From Anaerolineae bacterium (GTDB lineage: Bacteria; Chloroflexota; Anaerolineae; DRVO01): a stretch of DNA of 47,448 nt. The stretch is from contig JABLXR010000033.1 in assembly GCA_013178015.1 (NCBI GenBank), positions 1-47,448 of the forward strand, given 5' to 3'. The position numbers and the translations under genes are program-made. A model generated the notes under the pieces. It did not search any database and was not told the origin of the DNA. It saw only the letters and a program-made list of their open reading frames with translations. Shown here piece by piece: positions 25,378-35,121 of this stretch. Within the stretch, counting starts at the first letter, position 1. Each line of letters starts with the position of its first letter.

Positions 25378-25407
25378 TTAGCATCGCCCGCCTCCTGGGA
25401 GTATACT
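25378..25407 (+). promoter_or_regulatory. Candidate promoter for the first GH4 glycosidase
   Basis: TTAGCA (25378-25383) and TATACT (25402-25407) are spaced by 18 bases, 36 bases before the ATG. The rest of the 261-base gap up to the kinase start shows no gene. Confidence 0.45.
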
Positions 25408-25442
25408 CCGGCCGCAGCCAACCCCAATGGAGGTACACCCTC

Positions 25443-26768
25443 ATGCCCAAGATCACCTTCATCGGCGCCGGTAGCCTTGGCTTCACCCGCGGCTTGGTGC
25501 GCGATGTCCTCACCTTCCCTCTGCTCGAGGGGTCCACCATCAGCCTAATGGACATAGACGACGAGCGCCTGGATTTCGCATACCGCGCCGTCAGCCGTAT
25601 CGTCGAGGCCGGGGGCTATCCGGCCAGGATAGAGGCCACCACCGACCGCGCTGAGGCCCTCGCCGGGGCCGATGCCGTCCTTTGCACCATCCTAGCCGCG
25701 CCGGTGAGCGTCTGGCGCCACGACATCGAAATCCCAATGAAGTACGGTGTGGACATCAACGTGGGCGACACGCGAGGCCCAGCGGGCATCTTCCGGGCCC
25801 TGCGCACCATCCCAGTGATGCTGGATATCGTCAAGGACATGGAACGTATATGCCCTAAAGCTATCCTCCTCAACTACACCAACCCTATGGCCATGCTGTG
25901 TCGGGCCATGCAGAGGGAGTCGTTCATCAAGCTTTCGGGGCTATGCCACAGCGTGCAGGGCACGGCAGAGATGCTGGCCCAGTGGATCGGGGCGCCTATG
26001 GACGAGATCACCTACACCTGCGCCGGGATCAACCACCAGTCCTTCTTCCTGGAGTACCGCTGGAAGGGCGAGGATGCCTACCCTCTCATCCGCAGGGCGG
26101 TCGAGAGGCCAGAGATCTACAACCACGAGATCGTCCGCAACGAGCTCTTCCGCTTCACCGGCTACTACGTCACCGAGTCCAGCGGCCATAACTCGGAGTA
26201 CAACTGGTGGTTCCGCAAGCGGCCCGACCTGATCGAGAAGTACTGCATTGACGGAACCGGCTGGAACCCGGGCGAGCACGCCTACGTGCTGAAGCGCTAT
26301 CTGGAGCGGGAGGGCACCTGGCGCGACGACTTTCGCACCTGGATCGATCCCAGCCACCCGATCTCCCTTGAGCGGGGCCACGAATACGCCGCCCACATCA
26401 TCAATGCCTACCTGGGCGGCGAGCCCTACCGCTTTAATGGCAATGTGCCCAACACCGGCATCATCACCAACCTGCCGCCCGAAGTCTGCGTGGAGGTGCC
26501 CGTGTACGCCGACCGCAACGGGTTCAACCCCATTCATGTAGGTGCCCTGCCGCCGCAGTGCGCTGCGCTCGTGAGCGCTAATGTGGCTTCCGAGGAGATG
26601 GCGGTGGAAGCAGCGCTCACGGGGGATCCAGTGCTGGCTTACCAGGCCATTGCTTACGACCCCCTGACCGCAGCTGTCCTATCCTTAGCCGAGATCAAGG
26701 AGATGGTTCGAGAGCTGTTCCAAGTCAACGAGCCTCACCTCCCCCAGTTCCACAGTGTGACCCTATAG
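25443..26768 (+). CDS. GH4 family glycosidase (alpha-galactosidase MelA-like)
   Basis: GH4 enzymes cleave glycosidic bonds by an NAD- and Mn-dependent oxidation-elimination route in the cytoplasm. The 441 residues carry the N-terminal Rossmann motif [14 protein letters not shown] (4-17), LMDID (35-39), NYTNPMAM (144-151), the metal ligands C168 (GLCHSVQG) and H198 (CAGINHQS), and EVCVEVPVY near the C-terminus. The start ATG has GGAGG nine bases upstream. The motifs fit the MelA/AglA subgroup (alpha-galactosidase, alpha-glucosidase or alpha-glucuronidase), but they do not fix the sugar. It stands alone on the plus strand and converges with the lactate permease gene. Confidence 0.9.
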   Translation: MPKITFIGAGSLGFTRGLVRDVLTFPLLEGSTISLMDIDDERLDFAYRAVSRIVEAGGYPARIEATTDRAEALAGADAVLCTILAAPVSVWRHDIEIPMKYGVDINVGDTRGPAGIFRALRTIPVMLDIVKDMERICPKAILLNYTNPMAMLCRAMQRESFIKLSGLCHSVQGTAEMLAQWIGAPMDEITYTCAGINHQSFFLEYRWKGEDAYPLIRRAVERPEIYNHEIVRNELFRFTGYYVTESSGHNSEYNWWFRKRPDLIEKYCIDGTGWNPGEHAYVLKRYLEREGTWRDDFRTWIDPSHPISLERGHEYAAHIINAYLGGEPYRFNGNVPNTGIITNLPPEVCVEVPVYADRNGFNPIHVGALPPQCAALVSANVASEEMAVEAALTGDPVLAYQAIAYDPLTAAVLSLAEIKEMVRELFQVNEPHLPQFHSVTL

Positions 26769-26782
26769 GACCTTCGTATATC

Positions 26783-26818
26783 GCCGGGCGGGCCGGAGCA
26801 CCGTGGCTCGTCCGGCGG
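26783..26818. terminator. Hairpin between convergent genes
   Basis: The 50-base gap between the GH4 gene (plus) and the lactate permease gene (minus) holds an imperfect G+C-rich hairpin around ACCGTG, with GGGCCGGAGC on the left and GCTCGTCCGGC on the right. It could end transcription from both sides. No T-run is seen. Confidence 0.35.
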
Positions 26819-28384
26819 CTAGGCCAGGGCCAGCGTCGCTGCTCCCACTAGAGCAGCTATCACCAGCGCCAGCGGGGCGGTTCGTCGCAGCACCTCGCCC
26901 TCGCATCCGGCAGCACCTACAGAGGCACAGCCCACCACCAGCTTTGCCGGAGCAACCATGCTACCAAGCGCCCCGCCGGTGGTCTGGGCAGCCAGGAGCC
27001 AAGAGGCGCCCAATCCCAGAAGCGTTGCCATACTCTCCTGGAGGGGTCCGAAGAGCACGTTGGAGCTGGTGTTGCTCCCAGTGGTGAAGGCCCCCAGCAT
27101 TCCCACCATGGGCGACACTGCGGGGAAGGCCCGGCCAAGTAGAGCGCTGGCCGCTCGGGCCAGCTCCTGGACCATGCCAGTGTGGTCCATCACCATAGCC
27201 ACCCCGATCATGGAGAGGATCCCGGCCGAGGCGGGCGCAGCCGCGGTGAGCGTCCGCCTGGCCGCACGCTCCAGGTCGCCGCGGGCCAGCCGCCCCACGC
27301 CTCTGAAGACGGGGACTGCCAATGCCAGAGCCACGACCATAGCCGTGCCGGGGTGCGACAACCAGTTCATGCTCTTGGTCTCCCCGGCTGGAGTGATCCA
27401 GCCTCTTCGAGTGGAGACTTCGGGCAGCGCCACCGCGAATGAAGGCCTCTGCAGCGCCTCGGCCACAGAGGGCACGAAGGCGGGCAGAGCCAGAATCCCG
27501 GCCGCCAGGAGGTAGGGGCCGAGGCCCAGTAACACTGCGAAGCCTGCTGGGGCAGCCGGGTTCCGACTGCCCTCCTGCAGGTGTGGTGCGCCCTTTCGAC
27601 CGAGAAGTAGCACTCCCGCCGCCAGGCCGGCGGCTCCGCCGCCGAGGGCGGCCAGTGGCCTCAAACCGGACAGGACCAAGAGCCCCTGGACGCCCGCCAT
27701 TGCCAGTCCTACTCCGGTGACCCGCGCCATCCGCCCCTGCAAGCCTACCAGGCGGGCCACCGCCCAACCGGAGACCACGCAGCTGAGTCCCAAAAGGAGA
27801 GCGGCCGAGAGCACTAAGTCTCGAGCCGATGCGCTTACGACCGACACTAGAGCCTCGAAAACCACTCCCATGTCGCCAAAGGTGACTGACCAAGCGTGTC
27901 CCACCGCGGTAGCCGCCACCGCGGTCACCGGCGACAGACCGAGAGCTACTAGCATGGGAGCGATCACGGCCAAAGGCACGCCGAACCCAGCGATGCCCTC
28001 CAGGACCCCGCTCAAGCACCAGGCGAAGAGCAGGGCGGCAGCCGGTCTGTCATCCATCAGTCCCAGAAGCCAACGCTCCAGCCCCTCAATGCCGCCCGCT
28101 GCCTGTACCACCCGGTAGAGCAGCAACGCAGCCCAGATTATGTAAAGAATGTAGAGAGATAGAGCAACTCCTCGCGCCTGCGAGACCCAGAACACCTGCC
28201 AAGTGAGGCCGAAGTGCAGCCACCCCGCCACCACACTCACCGCGAGTCCGGCAGCTCCGGCCTGGGCGCTGCTCCAGCGCCGCCAGAGCATGAGGGCCAG
28301 GACAGCCACGATGGGCGCGGAGGCCCACAGAGCTTCCCCGCTCACCGCGGCTCTCCCATGGATCCCAGCGGGCGCCGACTCCAT
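26819..28384 (-). CDS. L-lactate permease family transporter (LctP)
   Basis: This 521-residue inner-membrane protein has about 13 hydrophobic segments and the marks of the LctP/LldP family: GVLEGIAGFGVPLAV near 130-145, GHAWSVTFGDMG, and the C-terminal TTGSNTSSNVLFG followed by GGALGSM. Members import lactate or glycolate with protons. The ATG at 28384 has no ribosome binding site; a GTG at 28345 with GGGAGAG six bases upstream is an equally good start. It begins 27 bases after the second GH4 gene, so both are probably in one transcript, an unusual pairing. Confidence 0.88.
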   Translation of the reverse strand: MESAPAGIHGRAAVSGEALWASAPIVAVLALMLWRRWSSAQAGAAGLAVSVVAGWLHFGLTWQVFWVSQARGVALSLYILYIIWAALLLYRVVQAAGGIEGLERWLLGLMDDRPAAALLFAWCLSGVLEGIAGFGVPLAVIAPMLVALGLSPVTAVAATAVGHAWSVTFGDMGVVFEALVSVVSASARDLVLSAALLLGLSCVVSGWAVARLVGLQGRMARVTGVGLAMAGVQGLLVLSGLRPLAALGGGAAGLAAGVLLLGRKGAPHLQEGSRNPAAPAGFAVLLGLGPYLLAAGILALPAFVPSVAEALQRPSFAVALPEVSTRRGWITPAGETKSMNWLSHPGTAMVVALALAVPVFRGVGRLARGDLERAARRTLTAAAPASAGILSMIGVAMVMDHTGMVQELARAASALLGRAFPAVSPMVGMLGAFTTGSNTSSNVLFGPLQESMATLLGLGASWLLAAQTTGGALGSMVAPAKLVVGCASVGAAGCEGEVLRRTAPLALVIAALVGAATLALA

Positions 28385-28411
28385 GACCGGCGACGGCGTG
28401 GTCGGGGCAAA

Positions 28412-29827
28412 CTAGCCCTCGAATTGTGGGATGTAGTCGCCGTGGGCGGCGATGAGCTCGTCCACCAGGGCGTAGATCTGATCCAGCGTGAGCTCGGCGG
28501 CCGTATGAGGGTCGAGCATGGCAGCGTGATAGACGTAGTCCCGGCGGCGTTCCAGGCTGGCCCGGACCGTCAGGTCCTGCACGTTGATGCTGGTGCGCAT
28601 TAGGGCTGCCAGCTGGGGTGGCAGTTCCCCCACCCTCACCGGCTGCACACCGTTGCCATCTACCAGACAGGGCACCTCAACGCAGCAGCCCCGAGGGAGG
28701 TTGTCTATCAACCCGTGGTTCATGACGTTGCCATAGACTACAGTAGGCTGGTTGGTCTCAACGGCGTGGATGATTAGCGTCCCGTACTCGCCCGAGTGGG
28801 CCGGAGTCCCTCCCTTCTGCTGTTCCTCCCACTGCTGACGCATCTCGGCGGCCCGCTCTGGGTCGGAGGCCGCCACGCGCTCGATCCGGCGTCGCATCCT
28901 CTCCCTTTCGTAGCGCCTGATCTCCTCGGGGTCGGGCGACTCCAGGGCCACCCTCATTTCCTCCCAGTCGGCTATCTGGGCCTCACACCGGCGGGGATAC
29001 TCGTCCAGCGGCACGCCAAACTGCTCGATGAGGTCCGGCCGATCTCGGCGGATGAAATGGGGCACGTACTCGGCGAAATGCTCGCTGGACTCGGTGACGA
29101 AGTAGCCAAGGCGCCGCATCATCTCGAAGCGCACCCGATCGTCATCCGGGGCCCGCCCCTCCTCGACCAGCCGCTTCAGCCTAGGATACAGGTCCTCCCC
29201 CCTGCTCTCGAACCGGGTATAGAAGGCCATGTGGTTTATCCCGGCGCAGAAGTAGGTCAGGTCCTCGTAAGGGATGCCCAGGAGCCGGCCCAGGTAGGCT
29301 GCGGTCCCCTGAACGCTATGACACAGCCCCACCGTCCGGATCGAGGTGGCGGCGTTCAGGGCCCAGCAGAGCATGGCCATGGGATTGGTGTAGTTGATGA
29401 GGAGGGCCCGCGGGCAGCCCTCCTCCATGTCCCTGGCGATGTCGAGCAGCACCGGAATGGTGCGCAGGGCGCGCATGATGCCGCCGATTCCCAGGGTATC
29501 GCCGATGGTCTGACGTAGCCCGTACTTCTTGGGGATCTCGAAATCCACCACCGTAGCCGGGCGGTAGCCGCCTACCTGGATCATGTTGACCACGTAGTCT
29601 GCCCCATGCAGGGCGCGGCGCCGTTCAGTAGTCGCCTCGATTCGAGGCCGGGCTCCTGCTTGCTCTGCCACCCGGTGGGCGACGATCTCCGATGTGCGCA
29701 GCCTCTCGGGGTCTATGTCCATGAGGGCAATGGTTACGTCGTGCAGTTCCGGGAAAGTGAAGGTGTCTCGCAGCAGATTGCGGGCGAATACCGTGCTACC
29801 AGCGCCGATGAATGCTACCTTGGCCAT
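28412..29827 (-). CDS. GH4 family glycosidase 2 (alpha-glucosidase/galactosidase/glucuronidase-like)
   Basis: From the ATG at 29827 (AAGGGGG upstream at good spacing) this is a 471-residue NAD/Mn-dependent GH4 enzyme. The motifs are VAFIGAGSTVFARN (4-17), LMDIDPERL (35-43), NYTNPMAM, metal ligands C169 (GLCHSVQG) and H199 (CAGINHMAFY), and GCCVEVPCLVDGNGVQP. A charged insert (about 300-350, with repeated RYERERMRRRIERV-like Arg/Glu helices) separates it from the other GH4 protein and is typical of the longer alpha-galactosidase/glucuronidase subgroup. It starts 100 bases after trpA ends; whether it shares the trp transcript is unclear. Confidence 0.9.
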   Translation of the reverse strand: MAKVAFIGAGSTVFARNLLRDTFTFPELHDVTIALMDIDPERLRTSEIVAHRVAEQAGARPRIEATTERRRALHGADYVVNMIQVGGYRPATVVDFEIPKKYGLRQTIGDTLGIGGIMRALRTIPVLLDIARDMEEGCPRALLINYTNPMAMLCWALNAATSIRTVGLCHSVQGTAAYLGRLLGIPYEDLTYFCAGINHMAFYTRFESRGEDLYPRLKRLVEEGRAPDDDRVRFEMMRRLGYFVTESSEHFAEYVPHFIRRDRPDLIEQFGVPLDEYPRRCEAQIADWEEMRVALESPDPEEIRRYERERMRRRIERVAASDPERAAEMRQQWEEQQKGGTPAHSGEYGTLIIHAVETNQPTVVYGNVMNHGLIDNLPRGCCVEVPCLVDGNGVQPVRVGELPPQLAALMRTSINVQDLTVRASLERRRDYVYHAAMLDPHTAAELTLDQIYALVDELIAAHGDYIPQFEG

Positions 29828-29927
29828 GAACCATCCCCCTTGCCACCACGGGCTCGATCGCCAGCCCCATTCCCCTGGCGCAGAACGGCATCCCGGAGAA
29901 ATCGGTGCCGGACGGGGCCGCTCCGGG

Positions 29928-30740
29928 CTACCCGGGGTAGGTGCCCTCCAGGAGGTCACGGGCAAAGCGGCGCACCTCCTGCACCGACCCGTCCGAGCTG
30001 GCGATCCTGGCTATCAGTGCGCTTCCGACGATAGCGGCATCGGCCAGACCGCGCAAGGCCCGAACCTGAGCCGCATGCCCTATCCCAAACCCGAGTGCCA
30101 ACGGACTGCCGGATTCGCGCCTCACTCTCCGCACCAGATCCGGCACGTCCTCGGGCAAGGGCTCTCGCGCTCCCGTCACTCCCTGCCTGGTGACTACGTA
30201 TAGAAAGCCGGTGGCCCGACGGTCCTGCAGCCGTATCCTTGCCGGTGGGGTCGTAGGAGCCACCAGCGGCACTACCCCCAAGCCGGCCTCGCGGCAGGGG
30301 CCGTCAAGCTCCTCCGCCTCCTCCAGAGGGAGATCCGGCACGATGAGACCGTCCACCCCTGCCTGCACCGACGCACGCACGAACGGCATCGGCCCGTACT
30401 GGAGCATGGGGTTGAAGTACCCCATGAAGAGCAGTGGAATGCGCCTATCGTGCTGACGCAGAGCAGTCGCTACCTGAAGGCATACCTCTGTCGTCACCCC
30501 GTTGCCCAGAGCGACGGAGGCCGCCGCCTGTATCGTGGGTCCGTCCGCCAACGGATCGCTGAACGGGATGCCCAGCTCGATGCCGTCCACACCCAGTTCC
30601 ATGAGGGCCTGGCCCATCTCGACCGTGGCGGCCACCGACGGGAAGCCCACGGTCAGGTAGAGCAAGAGGGCCAGCCGGCCTTCCTCCCGGCATGCGTGCA
30701 GCCGCTGCCGCAGTCTGGTCACGGTACCTTCACTGCCCAT
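29928..30740 (-). CDS. trpA: Tryptophan synthase alpha subunit
   Basis: TrpA splits indole-3-glycerol phosphate to indole and glyceraldehyde phosphate. The ATG at 30740, preceded by GGAGGGTGGTC, gives 270 residues. Catalytic Glu lies in [19 protein letters not shown] and catalytic Asp in [24 protein letters not shown] and [10 protein letters not shown] form the phosphate site. It overlaps the end of trpB by 11 bases and is the last trp gene. Confidence 0.96.
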   Translation of the reverse strand: MGSEGTVTRLRQRLHACREEGRLALLLYLTVGFPSVAATVEMGQALMELGVDGIELGIPFSDPLADGPTIQAAASVALGNGVTTEVCLQVATALRQHDRRIPLLFMGYFNPMLQYGPMPFVRASVQAGVDGLIVPDLPLEEAEELDGPCREAGLGVVPLVAPTTPPARIRLQDRRATGFLYVVTRQGVTGAREPLPEDVPDLVRRVRRESGSPLALGFGIGHAAQVRALRGLADAAIVGSALIARIASSDGSVQEVRRFARDLLEGTYPG

Positions 30741-31980
30741 GACCACCCTCCAGTGCCGCGCCCGCCGTCTCCAAGTCCTTGTCGCCCCTTCCAGATAGGT
30801 TGACGAGGACCGCCATGCTCGAGGACAGCTCCTGGGCCAGAGAGATCGCCACGGCCACGGCATGGGCGGATTCTAGTGCTGGGATGATGCCCTCCAACTG
30901 ACAGAGCAGGCGGAATGCGTCTAGGGCCTGCCGGTCGGTGGCGTACGTGTACTCCACCCGGCCCGTCTCGCGGAGATAGGCGTGTTCCGGCCCTACGCCC
31001 GGGTAGTCGAGACCGGCGGACACGGAGTGAGTGTCGAGTACCTGCCCATCGGGCGACTGCAGAACGTAGGACCTGGTCCCGTGTAGCACACCCACCCTTC
31101 CCCGTAGGGGGTCGGCGAAGCGGGAGGCGTGCCGCCCAGTGTCTATCCCTGCGCCACCGGCTTCCACCCCTACCATCCGCACCGGGTCATTCAGGAAGGG
31201 ATGGAACAGGCCGATGGAGTTCGACCCGCCCCCTACGCAAGCCACCAGGACGTCCGGCAGACGGCCCAGAGCCTCAAGGGACTGAGTTCGAGCCTCCCGA
31301 CCGATCACGGACTGAAACTCCCGCACCATGAGCGGATAGGGGTGCGGGCCCAACGCCGATCCCAGCAGGTAGTGAGTCCGCCGTACGTTGGTAACCCAGT
31401 CGCGGATGGCCTCGTTGATCGCTTCTTTCAGCGTGGCGGAGCCGACGTCCACGGGCCGCACATCGGCCCCCAGGAGTTGCATGCGCCGGACGTTGGGCGC
31501 CTGGCGCAACATGTCCGTACGGCCCATGTACACGGTGCACTCCATCCCCAGCAGTGCCGCCACGGTCGCCGTCGCCACGCCGTGCTGCCCGGCACCGGTC
31601 TCGGCCACTAGCCTGCCCTTGCCCATGCGCTCCGCCAGTAGGCCCTGCCCCAGGGCGTTGTTGATCTTGTGCGCCCCGGTGTGAGTCAGGTCCTCTCGCT
31701 TGAGGAATATGTCCCCTAACCCAGAGTGCCGGCTGAGCCGAGAGGCATGGTACAGCGGAGTCGGCCTGCCGACGTAGTCCCGCAGCAGCGAGGCGAGCCG
31801 GAGCTGGAACTGCTGATCCTCCCGGGCGCATGCGAAGGCATCGGCCACCTCGTCCAGGGCCGGGACCAGTGACTCCGGCACATAACGACCTCCATAACGA
31901 CCATACCAGCCGGTTTCTCCAGAGCTCTCTCTCCGGCCGCTGCCGGGTACAGCGGCAAGCTCTCTCACTTCAGCTCTCAC
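30730..31980 (-). CDS. trpB: Tryptophan synthase beta subunit
   Basis: TrpB is the PLP enzyme that joins indole and serine. The product has 416 residues from a GTG at 31980, with AAGGAG eight bases upstream. The Schiff-base lysine is in [14 protein letters not shown], the phosphate-binding glycines in [12 protein letters not shown], and [10 protein letters not shown] and [13 protein letters not shown] are family signatures. It is the TrpB1 type that pairs with TrpA. It overlaps trpF and trpA by 11 bases each, which suggests translational coupling. Confidence 0.97.
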   Translation of the reverse strand: MRAEVRELAAVPGSGRRESSGETGWYGRYGGRYVPESLVPALDEVADAFACAREDQQFQLRLASLLRDYVGRPTPLYHASRLSRHSGLGDIFLKREDLTHTGAHKINNALGQGLLAERMGKGRLVAETGAGQHGVATATVAALLGMECTVYMGRTDMLRQAPNVRRMQLLGADVRPVDVGSATLKEAINEAIRDWVTNVRRTHYLLGSALGPHPYPLMVREFQSVIGREARTQSLEALGRLPDVLVACVGGGSNSIGLFHPFLNDPVRMVGVEAGGAGIDTGRHASRFADPLRGRVGVLHGTRSYVLQSPDGQVLDTHSVSAGLDYPGVGPEHAYLRETGRVEYTYATDRQALDAFRLLCQLEGIIPALESAHAVAVAISLAQELSSSMAVLVNLSGRGDKDLETAGAALEGGHGQ

Positions 31981-32629
31981 GGTCAGCGCTCCTTACTGCA
32001 TGTACGAACAGAGCCATCTGCTCTTCGTCCTTGATCCCCGGGGCCTGCTCCACCCCGCTGGCCACGTCCACAGCGTATGGATGTACTTCTCCTATGGCCT
32101 GGGCGACGTTAGCCGCGCTCAGCCCACCGGCCAGGATGAGCCGCCCGGTGCGAGCTAGTCTCGATGCCAGTGCCCAGTCCGCCCGCAAGCCCGTGCCACC
32201 GAGGCTGGTCGGATGATAGCCATCGAGGAGATGAGCGTAGACCCCTTCCACCTGCTCCAGCCCGGGCGGCTCCTCCCCCGGCCGGCATCTCAGAGCCAGG
32301 ATCGCGGGCACCGGCAGTCGAGCCATTGACGGCGCATTTGTGAAGGCCCGCCCCAGGTGCATCTGCACCAGGTCCAGCCCACACTGCTGCACGATGCCCT
32401 CCACCGTCTTTCGGTCCATGGGCCCAAACACGCCTACCAGGCGTACGGGCGGAGATCCCGAACGCCGTGCTTCATCGTGAGCCGCCTCGACGAGGCCGCG
32501 GGCTCGGGCCGGGCTGATGCAGCGGGGCGTGCCCGGGACGAAGTTGAGTCCCAGGTAGTCCACTCCCAGCCTGACCGCCAAGCGTACGTCCTCCTCTCGG
32601 CGGAACCCGCAGAACTTCACTCTGGTCAT
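31970..32629 (-). CDS. trpF: Phosphoribosylanthranilate isomerase
   Basis: TrpF performs the Amadori rearrangement of phosphoribosylanthranilate. The protein has 219 residues, a little over the usual length. The catalytic Cys is in [11 protein letters not shown] (a Phe where Ile is common), the catalytic Asp in [10 protein letters not shown] before GGTGL, and [12 protein letters not shown] binds phosphate. The start ATG lies two bases after the trpC stop, with GGGAGG upstream. Confidence 0.94.
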   Translation of the reverse strand: MTRVKFCGFRREEDVRLAVRLGVDYLGLNFVPGTPRCISPARARGLVEAAHDEARRSGSPPVRLVGVFGPMDRKTVEGIVQQCGLDLVQMHLGRAFTNAPSMARLPVPAILALRCRPGEEPPGLEQVEGVYAHLLDGYHPTSLGGTGLRADWALASRLARTGRLILAGGLSAANVAQAIGEVHPYAVDVASGVEQAPGIKDEEQMALFVHAVRSADRES

Positions 32630-32631
32630 GC

Positions 32632-33423
32632 CTAAGCCTCCCGCAGGCAGCGAAGGGTCTGGACGACGTCGTGGCTTCGCACAAGCGACTCGCCCACCAG
32701 CACCGCGTCCGCCCCGGCGCGGGCGACGGTGCGCACGTCATCGGGGCTCTTGATCCCGCTCTCGCTCACGACCACGCCCAGGCGGGCGGCACGCGGGCCC
32801 AGCCGGATCGTCGTCGTCAAGTCCACCCCGAACGTGCGGAGGTCGCGGTTGTTGATGCCGATCACTTTCGGCCGGAGCGCTGCCACCCTATCCAGCTCGG
32901 CCTCATCGTGGATCTCGACGAGAGCGCTCATGCCCAGTCCGGTTGCCAGGCCGTACAGCGACTCTAGCTCTTCGTCGGTGAGGCAGGCGGCAATTAGGAG
33001 TACCGCATCGGCGCCTGCCGCTCGGGCCTGGTAGACCTGGTAGGGAGTCAGGATGAAGTCCTTGAGCAGGACCGGAAGTCGGCTCTCCCCCGTCAGCGCC
33101 CTCCGCACCTCGATGAGGTCAGCTATGCTTCCGGCGAAATGATCCGGCTCGGTGATCACCGAGACCGCTGCCGCGCCGCCCGAGACGTAGGCCCGGGCCA
33201 GAGCGGCCGGCTGTAGGTCGGGGCGGATGTCGCCGGCCGAGGGCGATCGCCGCTTCACCTCTGCGATGATCGAGACCCCGGGAAGTGTAGTCAGAGCTGT
33301 CGCCAAGTCCTGCGAAGGGACGCATACGGCGCAGGCCTCGGCGCGGACGCGCTCCTCGGCCTCTGTGCCGATCAGGGCCCTCAGGCTCTCCCTGCGCTGC
33401 TGGGCTATCCTCTCCAGGATCAA
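32632..33423 (-). CDS. trpC: Indole-3-glycerol phosphate synthase
   Basis: TrpC closes the indole ring. The product has 263 residues from a TTG at 33423, with GGAGG seven to eight bases upstream; the preceding trpD stop overlaps it (TTGA, 4 bases). Family motifs are EVKRRSPSAGDI with the catalytic Lys, LLKDFILTPYQVYQARAAGADAVLL (second Lys), IGINNRDLRTF, SESGI and AVLVGESLV. Confidence 0.95.
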   Translation of the reverse strand: MILERIAQQRRESLRALIGTEAEERVRAEACAVCVPSQDLATALTTLPGVSIIAEVKRRSPSAGDIRPDLQPAALARAYVSGGAAAVSVITEPDHFAGSIADLIEVRRALTGESRLPVLLKDFILTPYQVYQARAAGADAVLLIAACLTDEELESLYGLATGLGMSALVEIHDEAELDRVAALRPKVIGINNRDLRTFGVDLTTTIRLGPRAARLGVVVSESGIKSPDDVRTVARAGADAVLVGESLVRSHDVVQTLRCLREA

Positions 33424-34454
33424 GGTGCCGCCTCCGTCAGAGTCCGCGATAGGGAGATCAGCGCTTCCAGCCTCTCGGCAGCGTGCCCAGTGTCTATGGA
33501 CTGCGTCGCCAGGGGCAGGGCTTCGCCGATGCTGTCTGCCTGCCCGGCGACATAGAGTGCAGCAGCGGCGTTGAGAACCACGATATCGCGCTGGGGGCCA
33601 CGCTCCCCAGACAAGACGCTCCGGGCGATGCCGGCATTGGTGGCGGGGTCCCCGCCCAGCAGATCCGACCGGGAGGCTCGGGGCAGGCCCAGGCCCTCAG
33701 GGTACAGGCGGTAAGTTCGCACTTCGCCGTTGTGCATCTCCGAGATGACGCTGCCACCTGCGGTGGTGAGCTCGTCGAGGCCGTCATCCCCGTGAACCAC
33801 CAGGGCTCTGGATACACCCAGCCCTGCCATCACGGTGGCGATGATTTCGGTCAGTGAACGGTCAAAGACCCCCACGACCTGAAACGGTACCTGAGCCGGA
33901 TTGGCAAGGGGGCCGAGAAGGTTGAACACGGTGCGGACCCCTAGTTCGCGCCGTGGTCCCATGGCGTGCGCCATGGCGGGGTGAAGCATGGGTGCAAACA
34001 TGAATCCGATCCCCACCTGGTCCACACAGCGGGCCACCTGCTCCGCCGTCAGAGAGAGATTGACCCCCAATGCCTCCAGCACGTCAGCGCTGCCACACGT
34101 GCTGGAGATGCTCCGATTGCCATGTTTGGCCACCGGCACCCCGGCACCGGCCACCACGAAGGCGCTGATGGTCGAGATGTTGAACGTCCCGGCCATGTCC
34201 CCGCCGGTTCCGCAGGTGTCCACACAGCCATGCCGGACCGGCGTAACCGCGGTGGCACTAGCGCGCATGGCGCGGGCGCACCCCAGTATCTCGTCCGCCG
34301 TCTCTCCCTTGGTCCTCAGCGAGGCCAGGAAAGCACCGATCTGGGCCTGGGTAGCGCTCCCGGTGAAGATGTCGCCCATGGCTGCTTCCGCTTCGTCACT
34401 GCTGAGGCTCTCCAGGCGCATCATCCTGCCCACAGCGTGTCTTATGGCGTCCAT
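33420..34454 (-). CDS. trpD: Anthranilate phosphoribosyltransferase
   Basis: TrpD transfers phosphoribose from PRPP to anthranilate. The protein has 344 residues. The PRPP-binding DTCGTGGDMAGTFNIST is followed by KHGNRSISSTCGSADVLEALG, and FAPMLHPAMAHAMGPRRELG binds anthranilate. It is separate from trpG (no fusion). The start ATG directly follows the trpG stop (TAGATG), with ATAGGAG as ribosome binding site. Confidence 0.96.
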   Translation of the reverse strand: MDAIRHAVGRMMRLESLSSDEAEAAMGDIFTGSATQAQIGAFLASLRTKGETADEILGCARAMRASATAVTPVRHGCVDTCGTGGDMAGTFNISTISAFVVAGAGVPVAKHGNRSISSTCGSADVLEALGVNLSLTAEQVARCVDQVGIGFMFAPMLHPAMAHAMGPRRELGVRTVFNLLGPLANPAQVPFQVVGVFDRSLTEIIATVMAGLGVSRALVVHGDDGLDELTTAGGSVISEMHNGEVRTYRLYPEGLGLPRASRSDLLGGDPATNAGIARSVLSGERGPQRDIVVLNAAAALYVAGQADSIGEALPLATQSIDTGHAAERLEALISLSRTLTEAAP

Positions 34455-35111
34455 CTACTCACTCCTATCAGGTGCCGAGCACACCGGCGTGCCGATGGGC
34501 TCAGGTGTACCCATCGCCGCTCGACCGGAGCCAACGCGCGCGTGCGGCTGACTGACGTTGAGGAAGTTGCGCAGCAGGTCTTTGCCCCCCTCGGTGAGAA
34601 TGGACTCGGGGTGGAACTGAACCCCGTAAGTGGGGTGCCTGCGGTGCTCGAGGCCCATGATCTCGCCATCCTCCGACCAGGCCGTGATCTTGAGTGCCGG
34701 AGGCACCGGGGGCAGCACCGCCAGGGAGTGGTACCGGGTGGCCACAAAGGGGCTGCTGAGGCCAGCGAGGATGCCATCGCCCCGGTGTCGTACCTGGGAG
34801 GTCTTGCCGTGCATCAGCCGCTTGGCGCCAGCGACGAGGCCTCCGAAGGCGCGTCCCAAGCACTGGTGCCCCAGACAGACGCCCAGAATGGGCACTTCGC
34901 CGCTTAGCGCCAGGATCAGGTCCAGGCTGACGCCGGCGTCGTGAGGAGTGCCCGGGCCGGGGGAGATCACCACATGGGAGGGGCTGAGGGCCCGAGCCTG
35001 CTCTACGGTGATCTGGTCGTTGCGGTGGACCACGAGCTCGGCGCCCAGTTCCCCGAGGTATTGCACCAAGTTGTAGGTAAACGAGTCGTAGTTGTCTATT
35101 ACCAGTATCAC
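34455..35111 (-). CDS. trpG: Anthranilate synthase component II (glutamine amidotransferase)
   Basis: TrpG supplies ammonia to TrpE. The 218 residues start at a GTG at 35111 (GAGGAGG upstream). The class I amidotransferase triad is present: Cys in LGVCLGHQ, and His and Glu in GVQFHPESI. The N-terminus [20 protein letters not shown] is typical. A tail of about 25 residues after the domain (ending APDRSE) is Pro/Gly/Arg rich and unusual for the family. In some bacteria the same subunit also serves folate synthesis. Confidence 0.95.
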   Translation of the reverse strand: MILVIDNYDSFTYNLVQYLGELGAELVVHRNDQITVEQARALSPSHVVISPGPGTPHDAGVSLDLILALSGEVPILGVCLGHQCLGRAFGGLVAGAKRLMHGKTSQVRHRGDGILAGLSSPFVATRYHSLAVLPPVPPALKITAWSEDGEIMGLEHRRHPTYGVQFHPESILTEGGKDLLRNFLNVSQPHARVGSGRAAMGTPEPIGTPVCSAPDRSE

Positions 35112-35121
35112 TTCTGCCTCC

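Noticed and set aside
33420-35111. A trpG-trpD fusion.
   Set aside because: A TAG stop is directly followed by an ATG (TAGATG at 34452-34457) and both proteins are complete, so they are two genes.
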